A DNA stretch of 64,000 nt from Gemmatimonadota bacterium. GTDB lineage: Bacteria > Gemmatimonadota > Gemmatimonadetes > Longimicrobiales > Gaopeijiaceae. Both the position numbers and the translations under genes were made by a program. The stretch covers positions 49,666 through 113,665 of the forward strand of contig JAJCZZ010000073.1 of the NCBI GenBank assembly GCA_029262115.1, given 5' to 3'. Each line of letters begins with the position of its first letter. Within the stretch, counting starts at the first letter, position 1. Positions 20,754 through 30,500 of this stretch are shown here, piece after piece. The notes under the pieces are model-generated. The model was not told the DNA's origin, searched no databases, and was given only the letters and a program-made list of their open reading frames with translations.

Positions 20754-23492
20754 TCACGCCGCCCCCTGTCCCGTTGGGAGGCGATCCTCTCGCGGATTCC
20801 CGCCGCCTCTCGTCTGCAGTAGCTCGGCCCCCTGTCCCACGAGAGCGGGAATCACCGAGAGCGCGATCACGCCCGCCCATTCGGCCAGCGTCAGCGGTAC
20901 CGTCCCCAACACCCGGGCGAGCGGAGGCCAGTGCACGGCAGCGATCTGGAGGCCGAACACGAGCGGGACCGCACCGAGCGCCCATGGATTGGACACGACG
21001 TCGGACCGTCGCAAGACCGCGTGACGGCTGCGTGCGTTCCCCAGGTGGAAGAGCTGGGCGAGCGCGAGCGTGACGAAGCTGAGTGTGACCGCACGCTCGA
21101 GTGATCCGGTGAGCAGCCCCCATGTGAAGGCGATGAGCGTGGAGCCGGCGATCAGCGCGGCGAAGAACATCAGGGATCGCAGGAATGGGCGGGAAAGGAT
21201 CGTCGCGTCGGCCGGTCGTGGGGGCCGCTGCATGATGGCGTCCTCTCCGGGCTCGAACGCCAGAGCCAACGCGGGGAAGGTATCGGTGACCAGGTTGAGC
21301 CACAGGATCTGCAGCGGAAGGAGCGGGAGGGGGAGTCCCGATACCGCTCCGGCAAGCAACACGAATACCTCGGCCACGTTACAGCTGAAGAGGTAGAAGA
21401 CGAACTTCCGGATGTTCTCGAAGACCACGCGTCCCTCCCTGACCGCGATCGCGATGGTCTGGAAGCGATCGTCCTGGAGGACGACCGACGCGGTCTCTCT
21501 TGCGACGTCGGTGCCGCGCCCCCCCATGGCGACGCCCACGTCGGCCTTCTTCAGTGCCGCCGCGTCGTTCACCCCGTCACCGAGCATGGCGACGATCTCC
21601 CCGCTTTCCCTGAATGCAGAGACGAGTCGGAGCTTCTGCTCGGGGTCCACCCGGCAGAAGATCGCGGTCTCGGCAACGGCGCGAGCCAGCTCCTCGGAGT
21701 CCATCCGGGCCAGCGCCAGCCCATCGACGGCCTCCATGTCGGACCCGGCGATCCCGAGCGAGCGACCTACGGCCAGAGCGGTTCCTTCCTGATCTCCCGT
21801 GATCATCACCACCCGGATACCGGCATCGCGGAGCTGCTCGACGGTCTCCTGCACTCCGTCGGCCGGAGGGTCGAGGATGCCGATCAATGCCAGGAAGGTC
21901 AGGTTCTCCGGAAGATCGTCGATCCCCGGCTCCGCGGAGCCCTCAGCCACCGCGATGACCCGGAGACCGTCCTCGGCGAGTTGCCGGTTGCGTTCCAGCA
22001 GGGTCTCACGAAGCGCTTCGGAGAGCGCGACATCGCCGTCGCGCCTGCGCCCGCTTCCGCAAAGGGCGAGGAGATCGGGGAGTGCCCCCTTCACCGCGGC
22101 GTACCGACCCGACGGTCTCCGATGGAAGGAGGCGCTGATCCGTCGCTCGCTCGAGAACGGAATCTCTCCGTCCGCGGGGAAGTCCTCGAGAAGCGCCTCT
22201 CGCTGGTACCCTCCTTTCCGAGCCGCAACGACCAGGGCGGCATCGGTCGGATCCCCGGTCGCGGTGCCGCTCTCCATGTCCACTTCGGAACGGCTCGCAA
22301 GGAGGGCAACTCGAAGAACCGCCCCGAGCACGTCGTCGTCGGCCGGATCGACCACGTCATCGTCTCGCGTGAAGCCGCCTCCGCTCCGGTAGCCGACGCC
22401 GGTGGTGTGGATCGTGTCGTCCAGGGTCTCCACCATGGTCACGGTCATCTCCCCGGCCGTGAGCGTCCCGGTCTTGTCCGTACAGACGACGGTCGTCGAC
22501 CCGAGCGCTTCGACCGCGGTGAGCCGTCGAACCAGGGCGTTGCGACGTGCCATCCTGCGCAATCCGGCCGCCAGCGCGACGGTGGCGACCGCGGGGAGCC
22601 CCTCCGGGACGGCCGCGATCGCGAGCGCGATGCCGGTCTCGAGCATGAGTTCGACGGCGACTCCCCGCGCCACGCCGACGAGCGCCACGACCGTCGCAAT
22701 GCCCAGCGCGAGCCACACGAGTCGTTGTCCGAGAGCGTTCATTCGCCGCTCGAGAGGGGTTCGCTCCTCCTCCACCCCGGCGACCAGTTCACCGATATGC
22801 CCGATGACCGTCGCGGGGCCTGTGGCGACGACCACCGCCCTGGCTTCCCCGACCGCGATCACGGTACCGGCGTGCACCATCGCATCGCGTTCGGCGACCG
22901 GTGTGTCCGGGTGCGGAGAGGGCTCGAGCCATTTCGAGGCCGGCATGGATTCGCCGGTCAGCGGCGCTTCAATGGCCCGGACTTCGGCCACCTGGATCAA
23001 CCGCGCGTCGGCCGGGACGGCGTCGCCGGCGGACAGTGCGATCACATCGCCCGGCACCAGCTCTTCCGCCGGAATCCGACGCTCGGTCCCCTCCCGAACG
23101 ACGCGTGCGGTGTCGGTCTCGTAGCGAACCAGTGCCTCCATCGCCCGCCGGGCACGCAACTCCACGACGAAGCCGATCGCCGCGTTGATGGTCAGGACGA
23201 CCGCGATGGCCGCCGACTCCAGCGTGTCTCCGAGGAGCAGTGCGACAACGGCGGCAGCGACCAGCAGGAGAACGACGACGCTCGTGAACTGACCCGCCAG
23301 GATGGTGAAGGCGGAGGTCGGCCGATGCCGGCGGAGTCGGTTCGGCCCGAACGTCGCGAGCCGCCTGCCGGCTTCGTCCGGATCGAGCCCTTCCGGCTGT
23401 GAACCGAGTCGATCCAGCGCCTCTTTCGGTGGCAACGTATGCCAGGGGATGGCCGACAGCTCCGGAACCCCCGGGGGGTTGAGCGGTTGCAT
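20754..23492 (-). CDS. P-type cation (Ca2+-like) transporting ATPase
   Basis: The 912-aa pump has an N-terminal cation-ATPase domain (WHTLPPKEALDRLGSQPEGL), actuator motif TGESMPASKW, the PEGLPAVATVALAAGL helix of type II ATPases, phosphorylation site DKTGTLTAGEM (Asp near 339), nucleotide domain, hinge MLGDGVNDAAALKKADVGVAMG, and four C-terminal TM segments. This layout is that of PMCA/SERCA-like bacterial ATPases that export Ca2+ or related cations. The start is uncertain: ATG 23492 is taken, but GTG 23513 is also possible. The gene is divergent from a cation/Ca2+ exchanger with only about 48 bp between, so the pair suggests coordinated cation homeostasis. Confidence 0.92.
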   Translation of the reverse strand: MQPLNPPGVPELSAIPWHTLPPKEALDRLGSQPEGLDPDEAGRRLATFGPNRLRRHRPTSAFTILAGQFTSVVVLLLVAAAVVALLLGDTLESAAIAVVLTINAAIGFVVELRARRAMEALVRYETDTARVVREGTERRIPAEELVPGDVIALSAGDAVPADARLIQVAEVRAIEAPLTGESMPASKWLEPSPHPDTPVAERDAMVHAGTVIAVGEARAVVVATGPATVIGHIGELVAGVEEERTPLERRMNALGQRLVWLALGIATVVALVGVARGVAVELMLETGIALAIAAVPEGLPAVATVALAAGLRRMARRNALVRRLTAVEALGSTTVVCTDKTGTLTAGEMTVTMVETLDDTIHTTGVGYRSGGGFTRDDDVVDPADDDVLGAVLRVALLASRSEVDMESGTATGDPTDAALVVAARKGGYQREALLEDFPADGEIPFSSERRISASFHRRPSGRYAAVKGALPDLLALCGSGRRRDGDVALSEALRETLLERNRQLAEDGLRVIAVAEGSAEPGIDDLPENLTFLALIGILDPPADGVQETVEQLRDAGIRVVMITGDQEGTALAVGRSLGIAGSDMEAVDGLALARMDSEELARAVAETAIFCRVDPEQKLRLVSAFRESGEIVAMLGDGVNDAAALKKADVGVAMGGRGTDVARETASVVLQDDRFQTIAIAVREGRVVFENIRKFVFYLFSCNVAEVFVLLAGAVSGLPLPLLPLQILWLNLVTDTFPALALAFEPGEDAIMQRPPRPADATILSRPFLRSLMFFAALIAGSTLIAFTWGLLTGSLERAVTLSFVTLALAQLFHLGNARSRHAVLRRSDVVSNPWALGAVPLVFGLQIAAVHWPPLARVLGTVPLTLAEWAGVIALSVIPALVGQGAELLQTRGGGNPREDRLPTGQGAA

Positions 23493-23540
23493 ACCCTCGA
23501 AAGAATTGCTCACGAGCCGACCGGCGACGGGAGAAGTGGA

Positions 23541-24599
23541 GTGATCACGGTGCTGTTGGGACTGCTTCTCGGCGGAGCCGGCGTCGTGACCGCCGGCGTG
23601 GTGCTCGCCCGCGCCGGAGACCTGATCGCCGCGCACACGCGGATGGGTGGGCTCTGGATCGGGGCGGTCTTCCTCGCGCTCGCGACCTCACTCCCGGAGT
23701 TCCTGACGAGCGGTATCGCGGTCCGTCTGGGATCTCCCGACATCGCGGCCGGGAACCTGTTCGGCAGCAATATGGCCAACATGTTGATCCTCGGGCTCAT
23801 CAACCTCCGCCCCGGAAGCGACCTGTTTCGCCGTGCCGCCCTCGACCAGGCGCTCAGCGTGACCCACGCCACGGTGCTCACCGCGGTAGCGACGGCGTTC
23901 ATCCTCATCGATTCGCCCTCGATTTTTGGCACTACGGGTCCGGGCGCGCTTCTCATCCTCGCACTCTACATCGGCGGAAGCCGAATTCTCTTCATGCATA
24001 GCGCCACGCTCCGCGCGGCCACGGCTGAACCCGAGCTCGCCCGAGAACCTGAATTCGCCGGTCACGCCGAATCGCCGGCCTCGGGGCAGGAAAAGTCCTT
24101 CACGTCGGCCGCGAAGGACCGTCCGCCTCTCGCCTCCGCCATACGACGCTTTCTCCTGGGCGCCGCGCTCATCCTGGTGGCGGCTCCTCTCTTTACGTAC
24201 TCCGCGGACCGGGGCGCCGAGTTGACCGGGATCAGCGAGAGCTTCATCGGCACGGTCGTCATGGGCATCGCCACCTCGCTTCCGGAGCTGGTAACGTCGC
24301 TCATGGCGCTCCGACTCCGCGCGTACGACCTCGCCGTGGGAAACCTGTTCGGCAGCAACGCGGTGAACATGGCGATGTTCGGGCTTCTGGATCCGCTTCA
24401 CTCCTCCGGCCCTATCCTCGCGGAGGTCTCGCTGGTACACGCGTTCACAGGTGTGGCCTCGATCATCATGATGGCGCTCGGGCTCGCCGCCATCGTGTAC
24501 AGGGCGAAGGGTCGTTTCTCCATGCTGGAACCGAGCAGCCTGTTGCTGGTGCTGACCTACCTCGCGTCCGTGGCGATGATCTTCACCTGGGGAACGTAG
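23541..24599 (+). CDS. Cation/Ca2+ exchanger (CaCA family, YrbG-like)
   Basis: The 352-aa membrane protein has the two inverted alpha repeats of the CaCA superfamily: ALATSLPEFLTSG with AGNLFGSNMANM in the first half, and GIATSLPELVTSL with VGNLFGSNAVNM in the second. These form the Na+/H+ and Ca2+ sites. About ten hydrophobic segments are present, with a polar loop (about residues 160-200) between halves. The GTG at 23541 is preceded by GGAGAAGTGGA. The 3' end overlaps the 3' end of convergent ppsA by 17 bp. It probably works with the divergent P-type ATPase. Confidence 0.92.
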   Translation: MITVLLGLLLGGAGVVTAGVVLARAGDLIAAHTRMGGLWIGAVFLALATSLPEFLTSGIAVRLGSPDIAAGNLFGSNMANMLILGLINLRPGSDLFRRAALDQALSVTHATVLTAVATAFILIDSPSIFGTTGPGALLILALYIGGSRILFMHSATLRAATAEPELAREPEFAGHAESPASGQEKSFTSAAKDRPPLASAIRRFLLGAALILVAAPLFTYSADRGAELTGISESFIGTVVMGIATSLPELVTSLMALRLRAYDLAVGNLFGSNAVNMAMFGLLDPLHSSGPILAEVSLVHAFTGVASIIMMALGLAAIVYRAKGRFSMLEPSSLLLVLTYLASVAMIFTWGT

Positions 24600-26997
24600 C
24601 TCCGCCACCGACCGGGCCTCCGGCGGTCGCGAGGTGCCGGACCACGTCCACGACGCTGCTCGGATCCACGGAGACCGAGTCGATACCGGCGTCGAGCAGA
24701 AAGGCTGCGTAACTCGCCTCGTTGCTCGGAGCTTGACCACAAAAACCCACCGGCCGGCCGGCCGCGTGTGCGCCGGCGATCACCGACTCGATCATCTTGA
24801 CGACGGCCGGGTCGCGCTCGTCGAAGGCGCCGGCGAGTTCGGTGCTGTCCCGGTCGACGCCGAGCACCAACTGGGTCAGATCGTTGCTCCCGATCGAGAA
24901 TCCGTCGAACCGTTGGCTGAACTCCTCGACGAGGACGACGTTCGATGGCACCTCGCACATCACGTAGATCTCGAGCCCGTCCTCCCCACGCGTCAACCCT
25001 TCGCCCGCCATCACTTCGAGGACCCGATCGGCCTCGCTCAGCGTGCGACAGAACGGGATCATCGGGATCACGTTCGTAAGGCGGTAGTCGTCTCGGACCC
25101 TTTTGAGGGCACGGCACTCGAGAACGAAGGCTTCTCGATAACGCTCACTCGAGTAGCGAAAGGCGCCACGGAATCCCAGCATCGGGTTCTCCTCGGAGGG
25201 CTCGAAGTCCGAACCGCCGAGGAGTGTTGCGTATTCGTTCGTCTTGAAGTCGCTGGTCCGCACGATCGCAGGATGGGGGTAGACGCTCGCTGCGATCTTC
25301 GCGATGCCGGTCGCCAGATGGTGGACGAAGAATTCCCCGCGATCGTCGAAGCCACGGGTACGGGCTTCGATCTCCTCCCGGGTCGTCGCGTCCTCGATGT
25401 CTTCGAGATGCAGCAGAGCCATGGGATGGATCCCGATCTCCGAGCCGATCAGGAACTCGATCCGGGCGAGGCCGATCCCCCGGGCCGGCAACCGCCAACT
25501 CCGGAAGGCGGTCGCGGGCCGCGCGACGTTGAGCATGACCGGAAGGTCGATCTCCGGAAGGTCGTCGATCCGGGTCTCCTCACGGTCGAACGCGAGCCTC
25601 CCTCGGTAGACGTACCCCTCCTCTCCCTCCGCGCAGGACACCGTGACCTCCAGCGCGTTCTCGAGTCGGCTCATCGCGTCACCGCACCCGACCACGGCGG
25701 GGATTCCCATCTCTCGGCTCACGATGGCCGCGTGGCTCGTCCGGCCTCCGTGATCCGTGACGACCGCGGCGGCGCGGGAAAGTACCGGCCCCCAGTCCGG
25801 GTCCGTCTTCGCGGCCACCAGCACCGCCCCTTCCGGGAAGTCCACGAGTTCCGCCGGATCGGTTACCCGACGCACCGGCCCCGTCGCGATCTCGCTTCCG
25901 ACCGCTAGGCCGACGATGAGGGGATCGGCCCGGTCACGCAGAGAAAAGGTCGTGATGACGGGGCGCACGTTCGCCCATACCGTCTCGGGGCGCGCCTGCA
26001 CGATGAAGAGTTCCCCCGTCTGCCCGTCCTTCGCCCATTCGATGTCCATCGCGGTGCCGTAGTGACGTTCGATGCGGATGCTCCAACCGGTGAGCGTACG
26101 CACCTCGGACTCGGAGAGGACGTACGCGGCACGCTCCTCCTCGCTGGTGTCCACGGTCCGAACATCGCCGGCCTCGCCTTCCGCATAGACCACCTTGGAC
26201 CGCTTCGCCCCCAACGTTCTGTCGAGCACGCAGCGTTTCGCGTCCTCTTCGACACCTCGTTTCAGGACCACGTACTGATCGGGGTCCACGATCCCCTTCA
26301 CCACGCTCTCGCCGAGGCCCCACGCCCCGTTGATGAGCACCACGCCGGGAAAGCCCGTCTCGGTCTCGAGGGTGAACAGGACGCCTGCGCCGGCCAGGTC
26401 CGACCGGACCATTCGCTGCACCCCCACGGACAGCGCGACCTGAAGGTGCTCGTACCCTCTCTCTTCCCGGTAGGCGATGGCACGATCGGTGAAGAGGGAG
26501 GCGAAGCATCGATGACAGGCCTCGAGGAGTGCCTTCTCTCCCCGCACGTTGAGGAAGCTCTCCTGCTGGCCCGCGAAGCTGGCGGTCGGCAGGTCCTCGG
26601 CCGTCGCGCTGCTGCGCACGGCCACCGGGAGGTCGTCAACTCCCTCCTTCCGGCAGAGTTCACCGTACGCCCGGGTCACCGCATCCGTGAAGCGCGACGG
26701 AAGGGACGCCTTCATCATCATGTCCCGTATGACCGCGCCCGCGGAGTCCGCGGCGCGCCCTTCGCTGGCGGCGGTCTTCAGATGGCTCGAGATGATCGGG
26801 CCCAGGTCGTTGGCGTCAAGGAATTCGCGGTACGCCCGTGCGGTCGTCGCGAAGCCGTTGGGCACCGGAATCCCGTCCGATCGAAGGCCCTGGATCATCT
26901 CCCCGAGCGACGCGTTCTTGCCACCGACCTCCGGGACGTGTGAGAGATCGAGATCCGCGAACCAACGTATGAGGTCACGATCATCGCGGTCGGGCAC
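24583..26997 (-). CDS. ppsA: Phosphoenolpyruvate synthase
   Basis: The 804-aa enzyme converts pyruvate and ATP to PEP, AMP and phosphate, the entry to gluconeogenesis. The N-terminal ATP-grasp domain starts VGGKNASLGEMI and includes AVRSSATAEDLPTASFAGQQ. The phosphohistidine swivel TDHGGRTSHAAIVSREMGIPA is near residue 420, and the TIM-barrel domain ends with the catalytic Cys motif GFCGQAPSN near 752. Length and motifs fit PpsA rather than PPDK. The GTG at 26997 follows GAGGAG. A 561-bp leader region upstream holds a sigma54-type promoter, the shared enhancer repeat and a terminator-like hairpin, so expression is probably tightly conditional. It lies on the same strand as ndvB. Confidence 0.95.
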   Translation of the reverse strand: MPDRDDRDLIRWFADLDLSHVPEVGGKNASLGEMIQGLRSDGIPVPNGFATTARAYREFLDANDLGPIISSHLKTAASEGRAADSAGAVIRDMMMKASLPSRFTDAVTRAYGELCRKEGVDDLPVAVRSSATAEDLPTASFAGQQESFLNVRGEKALLEACHRCFASLFTDRAIAYREERGYEHLQVALSVGVQRMVRSDLAGAGVLFTLETETGFPGVVLINGAWGLGESVVKGIVDPDQYVVLKRGVEEDAKRCVLDRTLGAKRSKVVYAEGEAGDVRTVDTSEEERAAYVLSESEVRTLTGWSIRIERHYGTAMDIEWAKDGQTGELFIVQARPETVWANVRPVITTFSLRDRADPLIVGLAVGSEIATGPVRRVTDPAELVDFPEGAVLVAAKTDPDWGPVLSRAAAVVTDHGGRTSHAAIVSREMGIPAVVGCGDAMSRLENALEVTVSCAEGEEGYVYRGRLAFDREETRIDDLPEIDLPVMLNVARPATAFRSWRLPARGIGLARIEFLIGSEIGIHPMALLHLEDIEDATTREEIEARTRGFDDRGEFFVHHLATGIAKIAASVYPHPAIVRTSDFKTNEYATLLGGSDFEPSEENPMLGFRGAFRYSSERYREAFVLECRALKRVRDDYRLTNVIPMIPFCRTLSEADRVLEVMAGEGLTRGEDGLEIYVMCEVPSNVVLVEEFSQRFDGFSIGSNDLTQLVLGVDRDSTELAGAFDERDPAVVKMIESVIAGAHAAGRPVGFCGQAPSNEASYAAFLLDAGIDSVSVDPSSVVDVVRHLATAGGPVGGGATFPR

Positions 26998-27108
26998 TGG
27001 GGACTCCTCGTGGCAAGAGGGTTCGGGGTCGCTGAATCGGACGCGGGACGATCCGACCGGATCGGGAGGCACACCGCACACTTGGCGACCGGAGAGCACA
27101 TCTCGACG

Positions 27109-27155
27109 AAAAAGAGGAGCCCCCGAGAGCTCGGCACGCCGCTCTCGAAGGCTCC
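27109..27155 (-). terminator. Terminator-like hairpin in the ppsA leader (possible attenuator)
   Basis: On the minus strand GGAGCC and CGAGAG pair with CTCTCG and GGCTCC across a 2x2 internal loop, with a 12-nt apical loop, followed by TCTTTTT. It lies 119 nt upstream of the ppsA GTG, 200 nt downstream of the predicted ppsA transcript start and about 400 bp past the ndvB stop. It could end ndvB read-through or attenuate ppsA. Confidence 0.6.
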
Positions 27156-27368
27156 AGTTCGCTGGCGAACTTCCGGCTTCCGAGTCTGGTCCGCCGCGTG
27201 CGGCGGCTCCACCGGTTCGTTCTTTTTCCCCGATCCGTTGTGGACGTCGGGGTGCCCCTCTTCGGGGCGGCGTTGCGGCCAGCGACCTCGCAACCGACTC
27301 GATTGGTCCAGTTCTCCATCGAGTCGTCGCCGGGATGGTACATCGGCGAGCCCACACCGACGTGAAGA

Positions 27369-27384
27369 AGCACGGCACGTGCCG
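27369..27384 (-). promoter_or_regulatory. Predicted sigma54 promoter of ppsA
   Basis: Reading leftward, CGGCACG-TGCC-GTGCT matches TGGCACG-N4-TTGCA: GG at 27383-27382 and GC at 27371-27370 with the required 10-bp gap. The predicted start is near 27358, giving a leader of about 360 nt. An enhancer-like repeat is centred 99 bp upstream of the -24 GG. Confidence 0.6.
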
Positions 27385-27472
27385 TCGGTCCCGACCTGGC
27401 TGCCGCAAGGTGTAAGTACCTGCGCGCTCGAACTTTACTCGACCGGACGGCCTCGGGTCCGCTTCTCGGACG

Positions 27473-27489
27473 CGGGACGGGATGTCCCG
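27473..27489. promoter_or_regulatory. Enhancer-type repeat 1 (CGGGAC-N5-GTCCCG)
   Basis: A perfect 17-bp inverted repeat, same halves and spacing as at 37307 and 39958. It sits upstream of the predicted sigma54 promoter of ppsA. A degraded similar block follows at about 27503-27519. It is a candidate binding site for the NtrC-type regulator at 38486. Confidence 0.6.
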
Positions 27490-27558
27490 TCCACTCGAAC
27501 GAGCGGGGACTTCCCGTCCGCTGAGCCTCGTCATGGGGGCGTCGGATGCCGAATCTCA

Positions 27559-30500
27559 TCACTGAGGCGTCCGATTCTGCTCTACGGCCGAGGCCGGCTC
27601 CGCCCGGGATCGTCCCACCTCCACCTGTACTCGATGTTCGCGGCCGTCTTCGAGGAGGGGGATGAGACCGGCACCCACGACCTCCCCGTCGAGGGTGACG
27701 CGGCCGACGTCGGCCGCGACACCGCCCGCCCTGGTCACTTCGATCGTGGTTCGGGTCCCCGCCGCGTGGTTGAGCACGGCCTCGTATCCGGGCCAATCCT
27801 CCGGGAGGCACGGCGTGACGCTGATCCCGCCGGGGAGTTGTCGGAGTCCGAGGATCCCCTCCACCGCCAGACGGTAGCTCCAACCGGCCGCACCGGTGTA
27901 CCAGGTCCATCCACCTCGACCGCCGTGCGGTGTTTCCGCGTGTATGTCACCGGCCACCGCGTACGGCTCGACCCGGTAGTGGCGCGCACGTTCCACCGAA
28001 TTCGATCGCAGGACCGGATTCAGCGCACACAACACCCTGTAGGCACGAGCCGGGTCTCCCAGCCGCGCGTGGGCCAGACCGACCCATGCCGCCGCATGGG
28101 AGTATTGTCCGCCGTTTTCACGCGCGCCTGGCGGATAGCTCTTGATATACCCGGGTTCGCGCGAGGCGGCGTGGAAGGGAGGCGTGAGCAGGCGCATCAA
28201 TCGCAGCTCCGAATCCCAGAGTTGCGAGGAGACCGAATCCATGGCTTGCCGAGCCCGATCGGGGCGCGCCACTCCGGAGAGGACGGCCCACGACTGGGAC
28301 AGTGAGTCGATACGGCACTCGGCGTCGCGCGACGATCCCAGGAACTTCCCATCGTCGTAGGTGGCACGACGGTACCAGGCTCCATCCCATGCGTGCTCTT
28401 CCGCCGCTCGCCGTACGCTCTCGGCGAGCCCGACCAGGCGATCCGCTCGTGCTGTCTCTCCGCGCTCGCGGCAAATCGGCTCGAACGCATTCGCTACATA
28501 CGCGAGAAACCACGCCAGCCAGACGCTTTCTCCTTTCCCTTCTGCTCCGACGCGGTTGAACCCGTCGTTCCAGTCACCGGTGCCGATCAGAGGTAGTTCC
28601 CTCGGGCTCAGGATACCCGGGCGTTCGAGGGCCCGGATACAGTGCTCGTAGAGGGATGCCGCGTCGTCGCCCGGATGGTACGACTCGTACCGCTCCAATT
28701 CATCGGGGCCTAGCGGCGGAGCGACGAGGAAGGGCACTCGCTCGTCGAGAACGGCCCGGTCACCGGTGCAAGCGACGTAGTCCGCGACCGCATACGGCAA
28801 CCAGAACAGGTCATCCGAACACCGTGTCCGCACCCCACGATTTTCGTCCGGATGCCACCAGTGGAGAACATCACCCTCCTCGAACTGATGGGCCGCCGCT
28901 CGGAGCAGGTGTTCCCGGCAGAGGTCGGGACGCGTCCAGAGCAGGGCGAGCGAATCCTGGATCTGATCTCTGAAGCCGAACGCTCCGCTCGACTGATAGA
29001 ACCCCGTCCGGCCCCAGATCCGGGACGAGAGTATCTGGTAGGGGAGCCAGCGGTTGACCATGAGGTCGAGTGCACGATCCGGCGTCCGGATCTGGAGGGT
29101 TCCGAGCATCTCCGTCCAGCCGGACTCGACCCGTGTGGGAAGCGCGATGTTCCAAGCCGAAGAACGGTAGACCCGTACCGCAGCGGTCGCTGCCTCGCGG
29201 TCGTCCGCGGCCCCGAGAAAGAAGTGGACGAGCGTCTCGCCCATCGGTGGGAGGTCGATGTGGATCTGGAGGGCGCCGCAGGGATCGAGCCCTCTTCCCG
29301 TCACACGCGAGAGGCCGATCCTCTCCAGTCCCGCGGGTCGAGCCGGGCCCCCCTCCCGACCCAGAAACTCGAGGCGATCCGCCGTGAAGCTGTGCGTCGG
29401 CCGGTCGGACGCGAGGAAGGCGACAACCCGAGCATCATTCGGTCGAAAGAGGTTCTCGCAGAGGAGTGCGTCGTTTTCCGGGTCGTATTCGGTGGAAAGG
29501 TGCGGAGCGGTCTTCGATCGGTTACTGCCCAACACCCACTCGACGAACGCGGTTGCAGTAATTCGGCGTGGTCTGTGCAAACGGTTCTCAAGGCGAAGTT
29601 CCCACACCTTCACCCTCCCGCTGGGAGGCACGAGCACCGTCAGTCGCTGATCCATCCCATGGCTGACGTGGTGGAACCGAGTCGAGCCGGGTCGGTGGGT
29701 GACTTCGTAGGGAGCATCGGCCGGGCGTGGCCCCGGCGTGGGCGTCCAGACCTCGCCCGTTTCCTCGTCACGGAGGTACAGGACCTCGCTCGGCGGATCG
29801 AGAACGGGATCGTTCGACCATGCGGTGACCCTGTGCTCTCCCGCATTTCCGTCCCATGTGAACCCGCTCCCGCTCTCCGAGACGAGGCATCCGAAGTCGG
29901 GGTTGGCGATCACGTTGACCCACGGCGCGGGGGTTCGCTGGCCAGGGCGAAGGTAGATCCGGTAGTCGCCGGTTTCCGGATCGAACCCTCCGAAACCGTT
30001 CGCGAACAGAAGGTCGTCGGGAGACAGGATTCCGTCGTCCACCCATTCCGTGAGGGGGGAGGACGGCACGGGCACGAAGTCGGGCAACTCGTGCACGACG
30101 TCGTCGACGGAGGTGAGCGCTTCGGCGAGCGATGCTTTCTGTGCGTCCGCCTGAAGGCTGGCCGTCACTTCAACGAACCCGCGAGCACCGGGGGTCAGTC
30201 GCGAATCGGCCACGTAGTGGACACCCCCCGCCTGCCCGTAGAGTTGATCCGCGCCGCTCGCGCGGAGGGCGGTTTCGAGCCAATCCCGGAGTGGCTCGCC
30301 GTACCCGTCGTCCTCCGATCCCACGACGAGGAGATCGAATCGAACGCCTTTCGACGTCCAGTACGCATGGGCGCCGAGGAACTCCTTCAGTGCGAAACCG
30401 GGTGAGGGCTCCTCGGCGTAGACCAGCACGAGGGGGATATCGCCGGAGATTCCGAGCGACCACAGCACGGCCTGACCGCTCTCATCGAACCGTTCCAGAG

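Noticed and set aside
27010..28305. Plus-strand frame across the ppsA leader and ndvB 3' end
   Set aside because: No domain, no ribosome site, and it overlaps the predicted promoter and terminator elements.
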